A DNA stretch of 64,000 bases from Nephrocerus scutellatus (GCA_947095585.1 OX352763.1:67717024-67781023), one strand, 5' to 3'; shown: positions 51,769 through 63,234, numbered from the stretch's first letter. Notes: generated by a model from the letters alone, not told the origin. Numbers and translations are program-made.

Positions 51769-52035
51769 TCTTAGGTTGTTTTCAAAACGAATACTTATTT
51801 AAGGAACCTGACTTATTCAAATAAGTCTCCTAGCGAGGCGACTTGTTTTCTATCTCTGTCCTATCCTATCGCATAATTTTATTCGATTTTTATAAACGCA
51901 AGACAAATATTTATTGTTTAAAAGCAGCTGTCAAAATAAGTCAGTGTTATCATTTCGAACGATTTTACTGACTTATTTAAGATGGCATCAAATAAGTCAA
52001 TAAGCCAAGTCTCGGTTTCGAAAACGGATTAAAGA
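51769..52035. mobile_element. MITE-like foldback of about 265 bp
   Basis: AGTCTTAGGTTGTTTTC at 51770 and GAAAACGGATTAAAGACT near 52034 are imperfect inverted ends, with further inverted blocks inside (GACTTATT..AAATAAGTC). No coding capacity. Target duplication was not resolved, and superfamily is unknown. Confidence 0.5.
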
Positions 52036-52237
52036 CTAATTTCATTTAATTTAATTTAATAGGTCATTCAGTCATATAAGCGATTTCTGAAATAGACTGA
52101 AAAAACCACATTAAACCATATTAAAAAAAAATCTATAGCGATGCGTAGATTGAGTAGTTTTTAAGTTTTCTCATGGGTGGTAAGCCCTATGAATGAAAAA
52201 GTGCTACATAGCTCCAGAAACCTAACAATGGATATTT

Positions 52238-52785
52238 GATTGGTTTAAATCCAGCTCGATCCTTCCAAATTTTTACTAAAGTTGTTGTCCATCGGAGATA
52301 CATGTATATAACATTTGAAGAACATCGGGTACATTTAAAAAAAAAATGTATGGGAGCCCGCCGACCACGGGGCCGGATCACTTCGAAATTTTTACAATAA
52401 GTGTTGTCCATAGGAGGTACACATGTGTATAAAATTTGAAGACATCGGGTACCTTTTTTTATAAAATTTGTATTGGAGCCCCGTGACCCCGGTAACTGAT
52501 CGCTTCCAAATTTTTACAAAATGTGTTGTCAATCGGAGATACACATGTGTATAAATTTCTGTTATAAAATTTTTATGGGTGCCCCCGATCCCGGGGTCCG
52601 ATCACTACCAAATTTTTTGCAAAGAGTGTTGTTCATTGGAGATAAATTTTGTAAAATATTTGTATGTAGGCCCCCGACCCCGAGGCTCAAGGGGTCGGGT
52701 ATTGTCATTGGAGGTTGATTGATTCGCCAGCCAGCCAGCCACAAAAACACGGGCACGCAAAGTTAATATAGAGAATTTAAAAAGG
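52238..52785 (-). mobile_element. 115-bp-unit element, minus copy
   Basis: The terminus is at the right: CAGCCAGCCAGCCAC, then CACGCAAAGTTAATATAGAG at 52753-52772. Four units extend left to about 52238, where it is truncated. Confidence 0.78.
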
Positions 52786-52799
52786 AGAAAATTTTACTG

Positions 52800-53785
52800 A
52801 ACTTATTGGACAACTAGCTCGTTTCGTTGAGCTGGTGTCCATGGCGACGCACTTCTTTGTCAATTCGTTTCCTGTCGTTTCCGTCTTGGCACTGTTTAAC
52901 AACTTTTAAGCTTATGAAGTTCGCATGAACCGCCTTTACGGCAGATTGACTATTATACACATATACCAACCTTTCCAATTTGTGCGTTACTAAGCCTTAC
53001 TGTTCTGTAACCCTCTCTAATCACTAGAATCTCCGCCTGAAAAATGCTATCTGAATCGGATAGCTTGTATACCCTTGAGAGATTGAGATCCGAGAAGATA
53101 CCTGAACAGACTCTAGCCTTCATCTTGGATCCATCAGTGAATATTGTTACGTCAAATTGCCCCATCATTGCAGTTTCCCCTGGTAGGAAACTCGACACCG
53201 AAGGAGGAGTCGAAATTAAGTTTGGTGATAGTCAGTAGAAGATGGTATCATATTTTGCAGGTAATGTCTGCAGTATATTACAGTGCCCGTATGGTCTAGT
53301 AGCAAACCACCCAGATTCCCTGAGTCGTACTACACGGCGCAATATCTTTGATAAATATGTCAGGAGGTATAATGTGAAAGATGGTCTTAAAGGCCTCAGT
53401 CGGACATGACCGTAGAGGTCCTGTGATGCCAACTGCAGCTGATCGCTGTAATCTTCTGAGCTTGGTGGCATTGTACTTCTTCTTTCCCATCGCTGGCCAC
53501 CAGACTAGCGATCCATAAGTAAGAATTTGTTGTACAATACCTTTGTACAGCCAGAAAGCCATCCTTGGTTTAAGGACCCATTTTCTGCTTATGATTTTTT
53601 AGAGGGATATGCATGATTTGTTAGACGGGAAAGGTGCTTCCCTGACACGAGTATCACCATGTCATCTGCATACGCAACTACCTTCATCCTATCTTGCTCA
53701 AGTTTTAGAAGAATTTTATTGAATACCAATAAAAACGTCTGTACAGCATTCGAACGACATCGAGCACCACCAAAAACATACATAA
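52800..53785 (-). mobile_element. LINE-5, RT and RNase H end, LOA/I-like
   Basis: Frames on the minus strand: 53783-53589 with the catalytic box VVAYADDMVIL, 53562-53296 with YKGIVQQILTYGSLVWW and RRLQRSAAVGITG, and 53198-52953 with RNase H (VTIFTDGSKM with a catalytic aspartate, SIFQAEILVIREG with the glutamate). 5'-truncated and broken by shifts. It differs from LINE-4 in sequence. Confidence 0.8.
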
Positions 53786-53796
53786 TAATTATTTTC

Positions 53797-54188
53797 TTTT
53801 TAAATTCTCTATATTAACTTCGCCTGTCCGTGGCTGGCGGACTGGCTGGCTGGTCAGATCTTGTGATCAATTTTTAACCCACTTTCCAAATCCCGATTTT
53901 ATTAAAACTTTCTTTCTATTAAAATTTGTGATTGAGTGATCGTGCCGGGGGGGGGGGTCGTGGGGCTCCCATACAAATTTTTTCCCGGCTTCAGATCATT
54001 TCATATTATAATGACTGCATTCTGTGTGCTGGGGAGCGCTGTTTGCTTTATGATTAGGGTTGTTTCGTTGTTGGTTTCTAGTGCTTCGTAAGTGTTTTTA
54101 TATTTCATAATTTATGGTGGAATTCAGTATACTTTCAGTTATTATAGGTTTTCCATGAACAATTTTAATTTTTATTGGTTGTTTTTTT
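53797..54188 (+). mobile_element. 115-bp-unit element, short plus copy
   Basis: Starts TTCTCTATATTAACTTCGCC at 53803, ends TTTTAATTTTTATTGGTTG near 54180. Only about one unit, including a run of G at 53946-53957, so it is internally deleted. It is directly followed by another copy. Confidence 0.78.
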
Positions 54189-54785
54189 GAATTCTCTACA
54201 TTAACTTCGCGTGCCCGTGGCTGGCTGGTCAGATCTTGTGAACAAACCTACTTCCTAAAGCCCGATTTTATTCAAACTTTGAACACATGTGTATTTCCCA
54301 TGACAAAACTTTCTGTTAAAATTAAGAGCCAATCGGCCCTCAGGGTCTGGGGGCTCCCATACAAATACTTTAACAAAATTTACCCTAGTTTCTTCAAATT
54401 TTATTCGCATGTTTATCTCCGATGGACAATACATTTTGCATAAATTTGGAAGTGATCGGGCCCGCGCTCGGGGTGCACCCATACAAATTTTATGAAGAAA
54501 TATCTGATTTTCTTCATATTTTATACATATGTGTATATCCGGGGGACAACACTTTTTGTAAAGATTTGGAAATGATCCGGCTCCGGGGTCGGGAAGCACC
54601 CAAACAATTTTATAAAAAAGTAACCGATTTTCTTTAAATTATATACGCATGTGTATCTCCGATGGACAACACTTTTTGTAAAAATTTAGAAGTGATCGGT
54701 CCCCGGGGTCAACGGGCTCCCATAAATTTTTTTAGAAATGTGCCTAATTTTCTTCCGATTGGAGAATTTGCAAGAAAAGTTTATA
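54189..54785 (+). mobile_element. 115-bp-unit element, plus copy in tandem
   Basis: Starts AATTCTCTACATTAACTTCG right after the previous copy's end, with four units and an end at about 54785 (GGAGAATTTGCAAGAAAAG). Head-to-tail arrangement of two copies. Confidence 0.8.
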
Positions 54786-54799
54786 TTTTTTTAAAAGCT

Positions 54800-55720
54800 T
54801 TTATTTACTTAACTTGCTATGTCAGTTTACCACAAATCTTGGAAGTCGATTTTCATCAACTTACCGTGTTACAATTGAGTTGAAATTTTGCACAAACATG
54901 TTGTTCCCGTGACAATGCAATGTCATGATACAAATAAACTTTTCCGGCGATGAACTTGACATTTAGAAGCTTCATAAATTTTGTGGTCTAAAACTTTGCA
55001 AGCCTAATTTGACATACTTCTCGTTATCCAACAGAATTTAAGTTTCACACACACAGTACTAATTACATTACAATACTTTGGGTTCATTGAGCTGGCCTGA
55101 TTATGAACTCTGAAGATACACGCACTTTTTTTTGGCTCACCTTTTTCATATCTGTAAATCTTGCAACTCCACTTTCATCAACTTTCCATTGTTCAATTAT
55201 GTTGAAAATTTGCACAAACATGTAGTCCTGGTGGAATGCAATGTTGTGGTCAAATAAACTGTTCTGACGATGGACTTGGAATGCATGCATAGGCATGGCA
55301 TGCCTATTTTGACATACTTCTCGTTATCTAATCAAATTGAAATTTCGCACACATGTGCAGTATTGATTAAATTACCATACGTTGGTTTAACTGAGCTGGT
55401 TACAAGCAGTTCTTTGAATTAACCTGTTTGTTCGCTAAAAATCTTGCAACTTGATTTTCATAAACTTCCCATTATCCAATTGTGTTGAAATTTTGCAAAA
55501 ACGTGTAGTCCCGATGACACTGCAATGTTATGTTACCAAAGAGCTGTTGCGATGATGGACTTATTATGCAAGAGTTGCACAATTATGTCTGTGTAAATTC
55601 TTTAAAGTCTATTTTAGGTAGGTGACCTTCAACTAATTGAATTAAAATTTCATACAGATGTGCAATCCTAATGACAATATGATTGCACTTAGCTGGTCCA
55701 ATGATGGACTCGGACGATAC
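54800..55720. repeat. Diverged tandem repeat of about 300 bp
   Basis: ATCTTGSAAGTCGATTTTCA-like blocks followed by GTTGAAATTTTGCACAAACA start at about 54837, 55156 and 55439, with a weaker fourth near 55600. A second motif, TTGACATACTTCTCGTTATC, is at 55009 and 55313. No protein is encoded; the 70-residue minus frames follow the repeats. Confidence 0.72.
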
Positions 55721-56039
55721 AAGCATTTGTTGATTTGTAATGGTGTGATTGTCTTTTCTTCCTAGCAGTCTTGTTCTTTGGCCTGTGTGCACGCCTAGCG
55801 GATGCGGTAGCTAGCTCGCCGGATTAAGGTGGAATCTTGGCCAATTAACTGCCTTTACCATCATAGATAATTTTATATTGCGTGCACATACTTCGCGCCA
55901 AAATGCGAACCCCCTAAATACAGCAACACCTGAACTCAACAATTAAATGATTGGAACATTTTGCTTTCAATTTCGTATATATGAATCGAACGAATTCAAA
56001 TAATCGCTAAAACAATACCACTATCTACAGTTGCGTACT
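55721..56039. other. Unassigned non-coding stretch
   Basis: No gene or recognised element. Sequence becomes AT-rich to the right. Confidence 0.3.
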
Positions 56040-57152
56040 AATAATATTTGCATACGAATGTCGTAGCCAGGTAAATATTTATATGCATATTTAATTGTAG
56101 ATATGATTTGAAAGAATTCATATAAACTCTATATTAAAGTAACTATATAATTATTTTATAATGATAATTGCATTCGGATGTCTTAGCCAAGTAAATATAT
56201 GCATATGTAATTGTATATATGATTTGAAAGATTTCATATAAACTTCGCGTGCACGTGGCTGGCTGGTTGGCTGGCTGGCTGACTGGCTGGTCAGATTTTC
56301 TGATCAATTTTTAACCCACTTCCCAAAGCCCGATTTTATTGAAATGAAAACAAAATGAAACACATGTATATTTCCGGTGACAATACTTTCTATTAAAATT
56401 TGAGGCCCCTCGGACTTCGGGTTCGGGGAGCTCCCATATATATTTATATTTTACAAAATTTACCCAATTTTCTTTAAATTTTGTACACATGTATCTTCGA
56501 TGGAAAACACTTTTTAAAAAATTTGGAGTGATCGGCTCCCTGGGGACCCCCATATACATTTTTTAAATATCGCTATATCGCATCAGATCACGGTAAAGTC
56601 TGAGCTCTGTGCTTTGTGTGCTGCGCTGTTCGCTGCCGCTGCGTTTCTTTTGGTGGATGATTTTGCCACAAAAGGAGCACGCAGTGTTTGTGTGTGTATC
56701 CCCGATTAGAGAATTTACAAGAAAAATTTTAATTTTTATGGGTTGTTTTTATTTACACCAAGGAAGTGAACGAAGTGGATCGATAAAATCGTCCATATAT
56801 ACATTCTTTTATATGTATATATACTAACTAATCAATTTATTTCACCTTAAGTCGTTTATTCACTTTTCGCGCATATATATGCTACGGCCTACAAATTATT
56901 ATCATTTAATAACTATACATAGTTACATTATTTTTTTCGTTTATATGAAAACTTACAATTCATATATTTACTTGGCTACGACATCGTATGCAACTATCAT
57001 TAAATAACTTGTTACATTACACACATTACATACATTATTACACATACACTATTAAATATCGTCATTATTTTAGTGTTTAAATGAAAACTTACAAATCATC
57101 TATTTACTTGGCTACGACATCGTATGCAACTATCATTAAATAACTATATACA
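56040..57152. repeat. Inverted repeat arms around a 115-bp-unit element
   Basis: Left arm units at 56050-56120 and 56170-56235 contain GAATGTCGTAGCCAGGTAAA and CGGATGTCTTAGCCAAGTAA. Right arm units at 56960-57005 and 57095-57140 contain TTTACTTGGCTACGACATCG, the reverse complement, in two tandem copies. Each arm is thus itself a tandem pair. Between them is the element at 56240-56752. Confidence 0.72.
56240..56752 (+). mobile_element. 115-bp-unit element, plus copy
   Basis: Begins AAACTTCGCGTGCACGTGGC, with a run of GGCTGGCTGGCTGAC at about 56265, and ends ATTAGAGAATTTACAAG and TTTTAATTTTTATGGGTTG near 56747. Three units. The usual CTATATT start is replaced by inverted-arm sequence. Confidence 0.78.
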
Positions 57153-57346
57153 TCATTACAGCCAGCCACGTGCACGCGAAGTTAATGAATGGCCATTTTG
57201 AATGACCAATGCTCTGTTTTGACTGTTGCCACCCGAATGATTCCGTCCTTACCTGGATGCACTTTTACAATCTATTATATATATAAGTTTATATTATTGA
57301 TTATATTTATGCATTTCATAAACATATGCATATTTATGAAAAATTG
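57153..57346. other. 115-bp-element end fragment and AT-rich spacer
   Basis: CAGCCAGCCACGTGCACGCG at 57161-57180 is a short piece of the 115-bp-unit element terminus in complement orientation. The remainder is AT-rich without a gene. Confidence 0.4.
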
Positions 57347-57512
57347 TTATAATGATTAAGTTAGATTATTGAGGCTGCACTGTATTGTCAAGTAGAGTGT
57401 ATGTATATGCTAGAATAAAGTGAGTTGACAACGAGAAGCCGAAGAATAAACAGCTAGCTAATAACAAGAGAAGCGTGTTAAACACACATTCAAGAATATA
57501 GAACAGAACAAT
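57347..57512 (+). repeat. Possible LTR end with primer-binding site
   Basis: TGTTATAATGATTAAG begins a segment that ends GAACAGAACA, directly followed by ATTGGCGACGAGG. The same primer-site-like motif follows the 5' LTR of gypsy-B. This looks like a 5' LTR on the plus strand whose internal region is broken by element D at 57988. Confidence 0.45.
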
Positions 57513-57987
57513 TGGCGACGAGGTAGTAAGAACCTAACGCACAAAATTATTTCACATAAAACTATAGAAATAAAATAAAATAAACAAACAAATAGAATAA
57601 AATAAAATACGATAAAAATCGTAGTGGAAAGAGGAGTGGAAAATCGTGTTAATCGGCATTTTTTAACTAGTAATTAGCGTTGCATTCGAAAAGTACAGTA
57701 AAGTGCGGCGTATATATAATATGTATATTGGAAAAGAGCAGAGTAGGCTGTGTCATCTACACGACAGCGAGGGTTTTGAGCGTGACAACGTTTACAAACA
57801 TTTACTAACATATTTTATTTAATTTTTATATATGTACATTTAAGTTAAACTAAAGTGTATATCTAGTTTTCCAGTTTATGTTGTTATAAAATATTTTCGG
57901 AGTAAAAACCTTTTAATTCAATTCACTTAGTAATGTAGAAATTATTAAAGTTTTAGGTGAGCAGAGAACCAACCAAGAGAGACTATA
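57513..57987 (+). other. Leader-like non-coding stretch
   Basis: Follows the putative primer site and contains repeated AATAAAATA. No gag frame before element D begins. It may be the leader of the element at 57347. Confidence 0.35.
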
Positions 57988-58582
57988 AGTTAATTTTACA
58001 CCAAATTTGTTTTAAAACAAATAACTTTATTGGATTTTATTTGACAAAGATTATGCAATAAGAACTTAATACTATAATAGTCAACTTGAACTTTGAATTG
58101 AATTAAACAAGATGAACTTGACACTGGAAATTAACTAGGCAACTGAACCTAATACCATGAACTTAACTAGGCAACTGATCATTAATACTATGAACTTAAC
58201 TAGGCAACTGAACCTTAATACTATGAACTTAACTAGGCAACTGAACAATGATATAACTTATGAGCTAGTATTTATAGTGGGAAAAACTGTGTGGACAGAT
58301 GGGCTGCGGATGAAGGCCAGACGCTGTCAGCAAATGTTCACATGTGATGTGGATGAAGGCTATACGCTTGGTCAGCAAATGTTTATGTGTGATGCGAAGT
58401 CCAGACGCTTGGTCAGCAAATGTTTATGTCTGCCGCGGATGTTTACGTCTGCTGCGGATTCAGTTCGGATAACTTATGACTGGATACAAAGTAGCTTGAT
58501 ACAAAGTGACGATTGGGTTTCGTTTGTTAACTGATACAAAGTAGCTTGATGCAAAGTGATGATTGGGTTTCGTTTGTTAACT
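57988..58582 (-). repeat. Element D 3' LTR with internal repeats
   Basis: Termini AGTTAA and TTAACT, flanked on the left by TATA. On the right, CCTCCCCCCTTAA (58583-58595) is the complement of the purine tract. Inside are four ~35-bp repeats (AACTTAACTAGGCAACTGA, 58120-58250), repeats of GTCAGCAAATGTT (58327-58425), and a 50-bp terminal duplication (58483-58532 and 58533-58582). Confidence 0.8.
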
Positions 58583-58614
58583 CCTCCCCCCTTAAAAATT
58601 TGCGTCCACGCAAA

Positions 58615-60125
58615 TTAACAGAACGGGATATTAAATATGCTTGTTTGGTGTGGGAGTACTTCCGGGGGCTGATCTATTGCATTTGAAGTTGACTGCAACT
58701 GTATTTGTATCGGTTGCGGGGTGGTGATGTTGGTGTTCGATCCTTTCTTAATTTTTAGCTTTAAAAGGACTACTACCGCCAGGACCAGAAAAACTACTGC
58801 AAAGAGAGAAAGGTTTAGGATTTTCAGCGTTTCTTTTTCACCTTCGATTAACTGGATCTGTTTCGTATTATTAAGGTGTAGTTCCTTCATCAGTTCTAAG
58901 GATAGGACTTCTTCAAGTTCGGATGTTTCTGATAGCAAATTTAGAAGTGGAGGTGCTGCTTTGATGTTGGCTATTTCTTGTGGTGGTGGTGTTCTTGAAT
59001 TTAACTATGAATGTTCCCTGAAGTTCCTTGGTTGTTTCATTTGTTTCCAGTATACCTTTAAAGTCGTTTAGTAATATGATCCCTGAAGCGATTTCTTCGA
59101 CTTGCGCGACGTGATGGTTATTCGTTTTACTGCATGTAGCGTTTAAACTCTTAAGTAATCTTGAAATACAATTATCATTACTTATATCTAATATATTGGT
59201 TCTTTTACAAAGGGATAGTTCTTTTATAGTTTTGCATTTTTTCAATATACCGTATATTAAATCGTCTTTTCCAATAATATTTTCGAATTCTATTTTATTG
59301 ATGACATTATTTTTCTTTATTGATTTAATAGTATATTTTTCATAAATTTTATTTTCAGTTTTAGGAATGCTTACAATGTATATTAATTTATTTGCGTTTA
59401 ATGCTATTTTGACATCGGCGAATTTTAGAGCCTTTTCTATATTTTCAAAAGGAATATGTGTTTCGTTAATTTTATTCATTATCCAACTTAGTTCTAACTT
59501 GGAAAGTATATGTGAGCTTACAATATTTGATTTTGCTAGTTCTATAGCGTAAATTACATTTGTTAATTCTTCTTTTAATATTTTAGTTTTGTATTGGAGA
59601 CTTAATGCTAATTCTAATTCAAATGATTTATCTTTTTTTATAACTTTTAATATTTCATTTGTTATGTTTGTTATTTGATTAATTCTATCGCTATAAGCTT
59701 TATTTATATGAACTTGATCGTTATTATTATTAATTATATCATTAATATTGTTTTCCATTAAAATCGGAATGATCCGGGTTTCCGGCTATCCACTTCCAAG
59801 CGGATCCGATCAAATCTAGCGATCGTTTCGTTTTGTGAATTTTTATATTATCGATTAAATTCTTGACTTGGGTAAGTTCATGTTTAAGGAGAGGAAATAA
59901 GGAGAGGTGTGTGAAATCATGTTTATAAAATGTGGAGATTATTTCGGATACGAATGTTTCGTATTGGACTATTTCTAGGATGTGGATTATTTTTAAGTCT
60001 CCGTTTTGAATCCTGGCTTTACCATAGCTTAAAGCAATTATCTGTGAGTTTGTGTAATCAAAAATCTGGATTTCTGCAAAGGCTACAACGGCGCAGAATA
60101 ATCTGTGGGGAAACGAAAGAAACAT
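58615..60125 (-). pseudogene. Element D env, two frameshifts
   Basis: Envelope protein of errantivirus type, in three overlapping frames. 60125-59742 has a hydrophobic N-terminus and a basic cleavage site KTKR near residue 100, followed by a hydrophobic segment. 59758-58913 is a long helical, asparagine-rich ectodomain. 58938-58615 has a membrane segment (LSLFAVVFLVLAVVVLLKL) and a short tail. The breaks near 59750 and 58930 each shift the frame. Splice sites for an env mRNA were not assigned. Confidence 0.8.
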
Positions 60126-60319
60126 TTTTCAATTTCGAATATTACTTTTGTGGATTGTCCTTCCGGACGTTGTTATGACCACAGAGGGTTTATTTTCTTG
60201 TACGATTTCCTTCTTGTACCTAACTGTTAACTTGGAACCTTGACGTTTGTTGTGTTTTACATAAATCGTTTGACCTACCTCGGAATTTTTTTCAGGTTGT
60301 CTTTTTTTGTTGTGGTATG

Positions 60320-61165
60320 TTAAATCCTTTTCCTGTTTGTCTCGTAGTCGTTGAATTGTCTCATGTCTTCAAATTGATCAGGATCGGTTGATACGTTTCT
60401 GCCATAGAAAATTTCGATAGGTTTCCTATTGATAATGGAGTGAATACTTGAATTATACTCGTACACTGATCGTTCAAGTAGTTCCTCAAAGGAGCGATGT
60501 ATGCCATCTGTTTTTTGACATCTCATGATTTCGGAGAGGGTTGAATGAAATCTTTCACCCTGGCCATTAACTTCACTCTTATAGGAAGGTGTTTAAAAAA
60601 CTTCAATGTTTAATTGATCTTGCATCATGAAAGTGATTGAGGCAGAGTTGAGAAATTTTTCGTTGTCTATTACGACAAACTTTGGTACTCCGTAAACGAA
60701 TGGAATATCTCTAAGAGGTCGTCTTATGTCCTCGATTGCTCTTGATTTTAGTGGTTTCGCCTGTGCGAATTTGGAAAATTTATCAAGTGCCGTAAGAACG
60801 AGACTTCGTTCAGTGGAATAGATGTCGATATGTAGAGTATGGCCGGGATACTGTGGAATTGGTGTTGATTTTATAACGGGATTATTGGGATGCCTTTCAT
60901 ACTTGTTTTCCTTGCAGGTGGTGCATTGGTTAACTATTTTTCTAATGTTGGCACTCATCTTGGGGAAATAGTATCTTTCCAGAATTTGAATTCTATTCTC
61001 GTTTGAATTACGATGAGCTCTTTTATGGGTTTCTAAAATAATGTTCTCTTGTTCAGAATGTTCCGTTATATCTTCGACTTCGACTCTGGTGAATCTAATT
61101 CTGTAATTGCTGAAGTAAAGTGGATATATTTCTTGGATTAAGCCTATGACTTCCTCCGAAGTCAT
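60320..61165 (-). pseudogene. Element D integrase
   Basis: Frame 61165-60593 has the zinc-binding HHCC pattern (HKRAH, CTTCKENKY), the first catalytic aspartate in LHIDIYSTE and the second in VVIDNEKFL, then a TAA near 60595. After it, the same frame carries the catalytic glutamate in GERFHSTL near 60540, and the downstream part is 60526-60320. Stops beyond 60320 suggest that the C-terminal end is also damaged. Confidence 0.82.
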
Positions 61166-61324
61166 TATTTCGTTAAGGACGGTTGGATTACGAAATCTCC
61201 TGAAAATTCCAATTAAATTTACTTAGTGTAAGATGGTTCAATTAGAATATGTCTCCCAAACCTGGGGAAAGGTGTTTTGAACTCATGTCGGGATGTATTA
61301 CCTATTTTTAAGATGAGCTGGTTT

Positions 61325-62575
61325 CTAAATACATTTATTGGTGTCTCTACCGAAGGAATAAGATTCATCACTGTGCTGTGTAGCTGTTAGAGAATTTATA
61401 GCGGAGTCGCGTGGGGGTCCAGACAAAGCGTCCGCGACGACGTTAGTTTTTCTGAGTTTATAGATGATTTCATGATTGTATTCTTCCAAGATGGCTTTCC
61501 ATCTTTTTATTTTGGCGTTATTATTTTTATTGCTGAGAGCATAAGTTAAAGGCTGGTGATCTGTGAGGATTTTTACTTTGCGTGATCCGTAAAGGAAGTT
61601 CCGAAGAGAATGCAATGCCCAAATAATAGCAAGCATTTATTTCTCGTTAGTAGCATATGATTCCTCTGTTTTATTCAATGTTCGAGAAATAAATGTAATA
61701 GGTTTTCCATTTTGTTCCAAAACTGCTCCAATGGCGTAATTGGAGGCGTCTGTAGTAAGATAGAACTCTTTCGTAAAATCTGGGTAGGCTAATAAAAGAT
61801 CGCTTGAAACAAGTGAATTTTTAAGCTTGTTAAATGCTTCGAGAGCCTCGTGATTAAGTTGAATAGTTGTTTTGCTAGATGCATTTTTGGAGATACGACC
61901 TCCTTCCCCTCTTAAAAGAGAAGTTAGGGGCTTTGCCAAACTGGCATAACCTTTAATAAAACGACGATAATCACCTGAGAGTCCAAGGAAGGATCGAAGA
62001 TCTTTAAGGGACTTTGGACATGGAAAATTTGCGATTGCATAAACTTTCGCCGGATTGGTTTAAATACCATTTGAAGAAATAATGAATCCTAAGAATGCAA
62101 CTTCATTTTTTAGGAATGAACACTTATCTAGTTGAACTTTCAAATTTGCTTTTTCTAATATTTCGAAAACCTTTTTGAGATTTTTAAAGTGTGAGTCTTC
62201 GTCTTTACTGAAAATAACTATGTCGTCTATATAGACGTAACATATTTTTCCAATGAGTTCGCGTAATATATGATCAAGTGCCCTTTGAAATATTGAAGGA
62301 GCATTCTTTAAGCCGAATGGCAGCCTGGTAAACTCATATTTCCCGTTGTTTACAGAAAATGCCGTTTTTTCAATATCTGCCTCTCTAAGCGGTATTTGAT
62401 GGAATCCGCTCTTAAGGTCTATGACCGAAAACCATTTACCTTGGCCCAATTGAGATAACACCTCGTTTATCTCAGGAATAGGATATTTGTCCGAAATCGT
62501 TACAGCATTCAGTTTGCGGTAATCTATAACCATTCTATATTTTTTCTCATTTGATGAGTCGGCTTTTTTAGGCAC
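61325..62575 (-). pseudogene. Element D reverse transcriptase and RNase H
   Basis: A single reading frame with two nonsense codons. 62575-62060 has KKYRMVIDYRKLNAV, SVIDLKSGFHQIPL, LPFGLKNAPSIFQRAL and the catalytic box YVYIDDIVIF. TAA at 62060. Then to 61637 is the connection and RNase H start (LTTDASNYAIGAVLEQNG); TAA at 61637. Then to 61325 is the RNase H end (ILTDHQPLTYAL, RKTNVVADALS). All catalytic acids are visible. Confidence 0.9.
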
Positions 62576-62578
62576 TAT

Positions 62579-63178
62579 CTATACAGGCGAATTGTATGGG
62601 GACCGTGAAGGTCTAATGATGCCATCATTAAGTAGTTGCCTGACCTGCTGTTCTACCTCATCCTTGAGGGCCATAGGATAGGGATAACATTTTGAATAGA
62701 TTGGGATATCTGAGGTTGTACGAATATCACCTTTTACAACAGTGGTAAAAGTTAATTTTTCGTCAGGTTCGCTAAATAGGTTTGGCACATTTCTTATAAC
62801 ATCGTTAATTTTGTTCCTTTGAAGTGTATTAAAGTGATCTAGTTTTGTATCTATTTTGTTTACTGCCATAAAGGCGTGTTGTTTAATTCTAATTTTTACC
62901 TTGTCTTTAATGACCATATAACTGTCCCGCGTAAAAATTATTGCTGAGAGCTCTTTTAAGCTATCATTTCCTAAAATGGCATGGAACGATTTGAGAGAGG
63001 GTAGGATAAAAAATTTAATATCAGTATCTTTTAGGTCAAATAGGTTAACCATTGTAAAGTGACTAACCTTAACATTTCCACCTATAGAGTTTGCATAAAA
63101 GGGTTGTGCATTTGGTAAAGGATTTGAAACAAGGTCTGCTTTAATGTAATTTTTATTAGATTTGGTATCTATACGCAT
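62579..63178 (-). pseudogene. Element D protease to RT start
   Basis: A 199-residue frame running from after the protease active site into RT (LLNDGIIRPSRSPYNSPV), ended by TAG at 62579 where the family has tryptophan. The next frame starts one codon later in the same phase, so a single nonsense change separates them. The protease core with its DSG/DTG motif should lie at 63178-63240 but was not clearly seen. Confidence 0.75.
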
Positions 63179-63234
63179 TTTTAATAATTGTCCGTTCTTC
63201 GTTCTGCACTCAAAGTAGGGCAGCGAAGAACAAT

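Noticed and set aside
55084..55792. Minus-strand frames of about 70 residues
   Set aside because: They coincide with the ~300-bp tandem repeat and are interrupted in neighbouring units.
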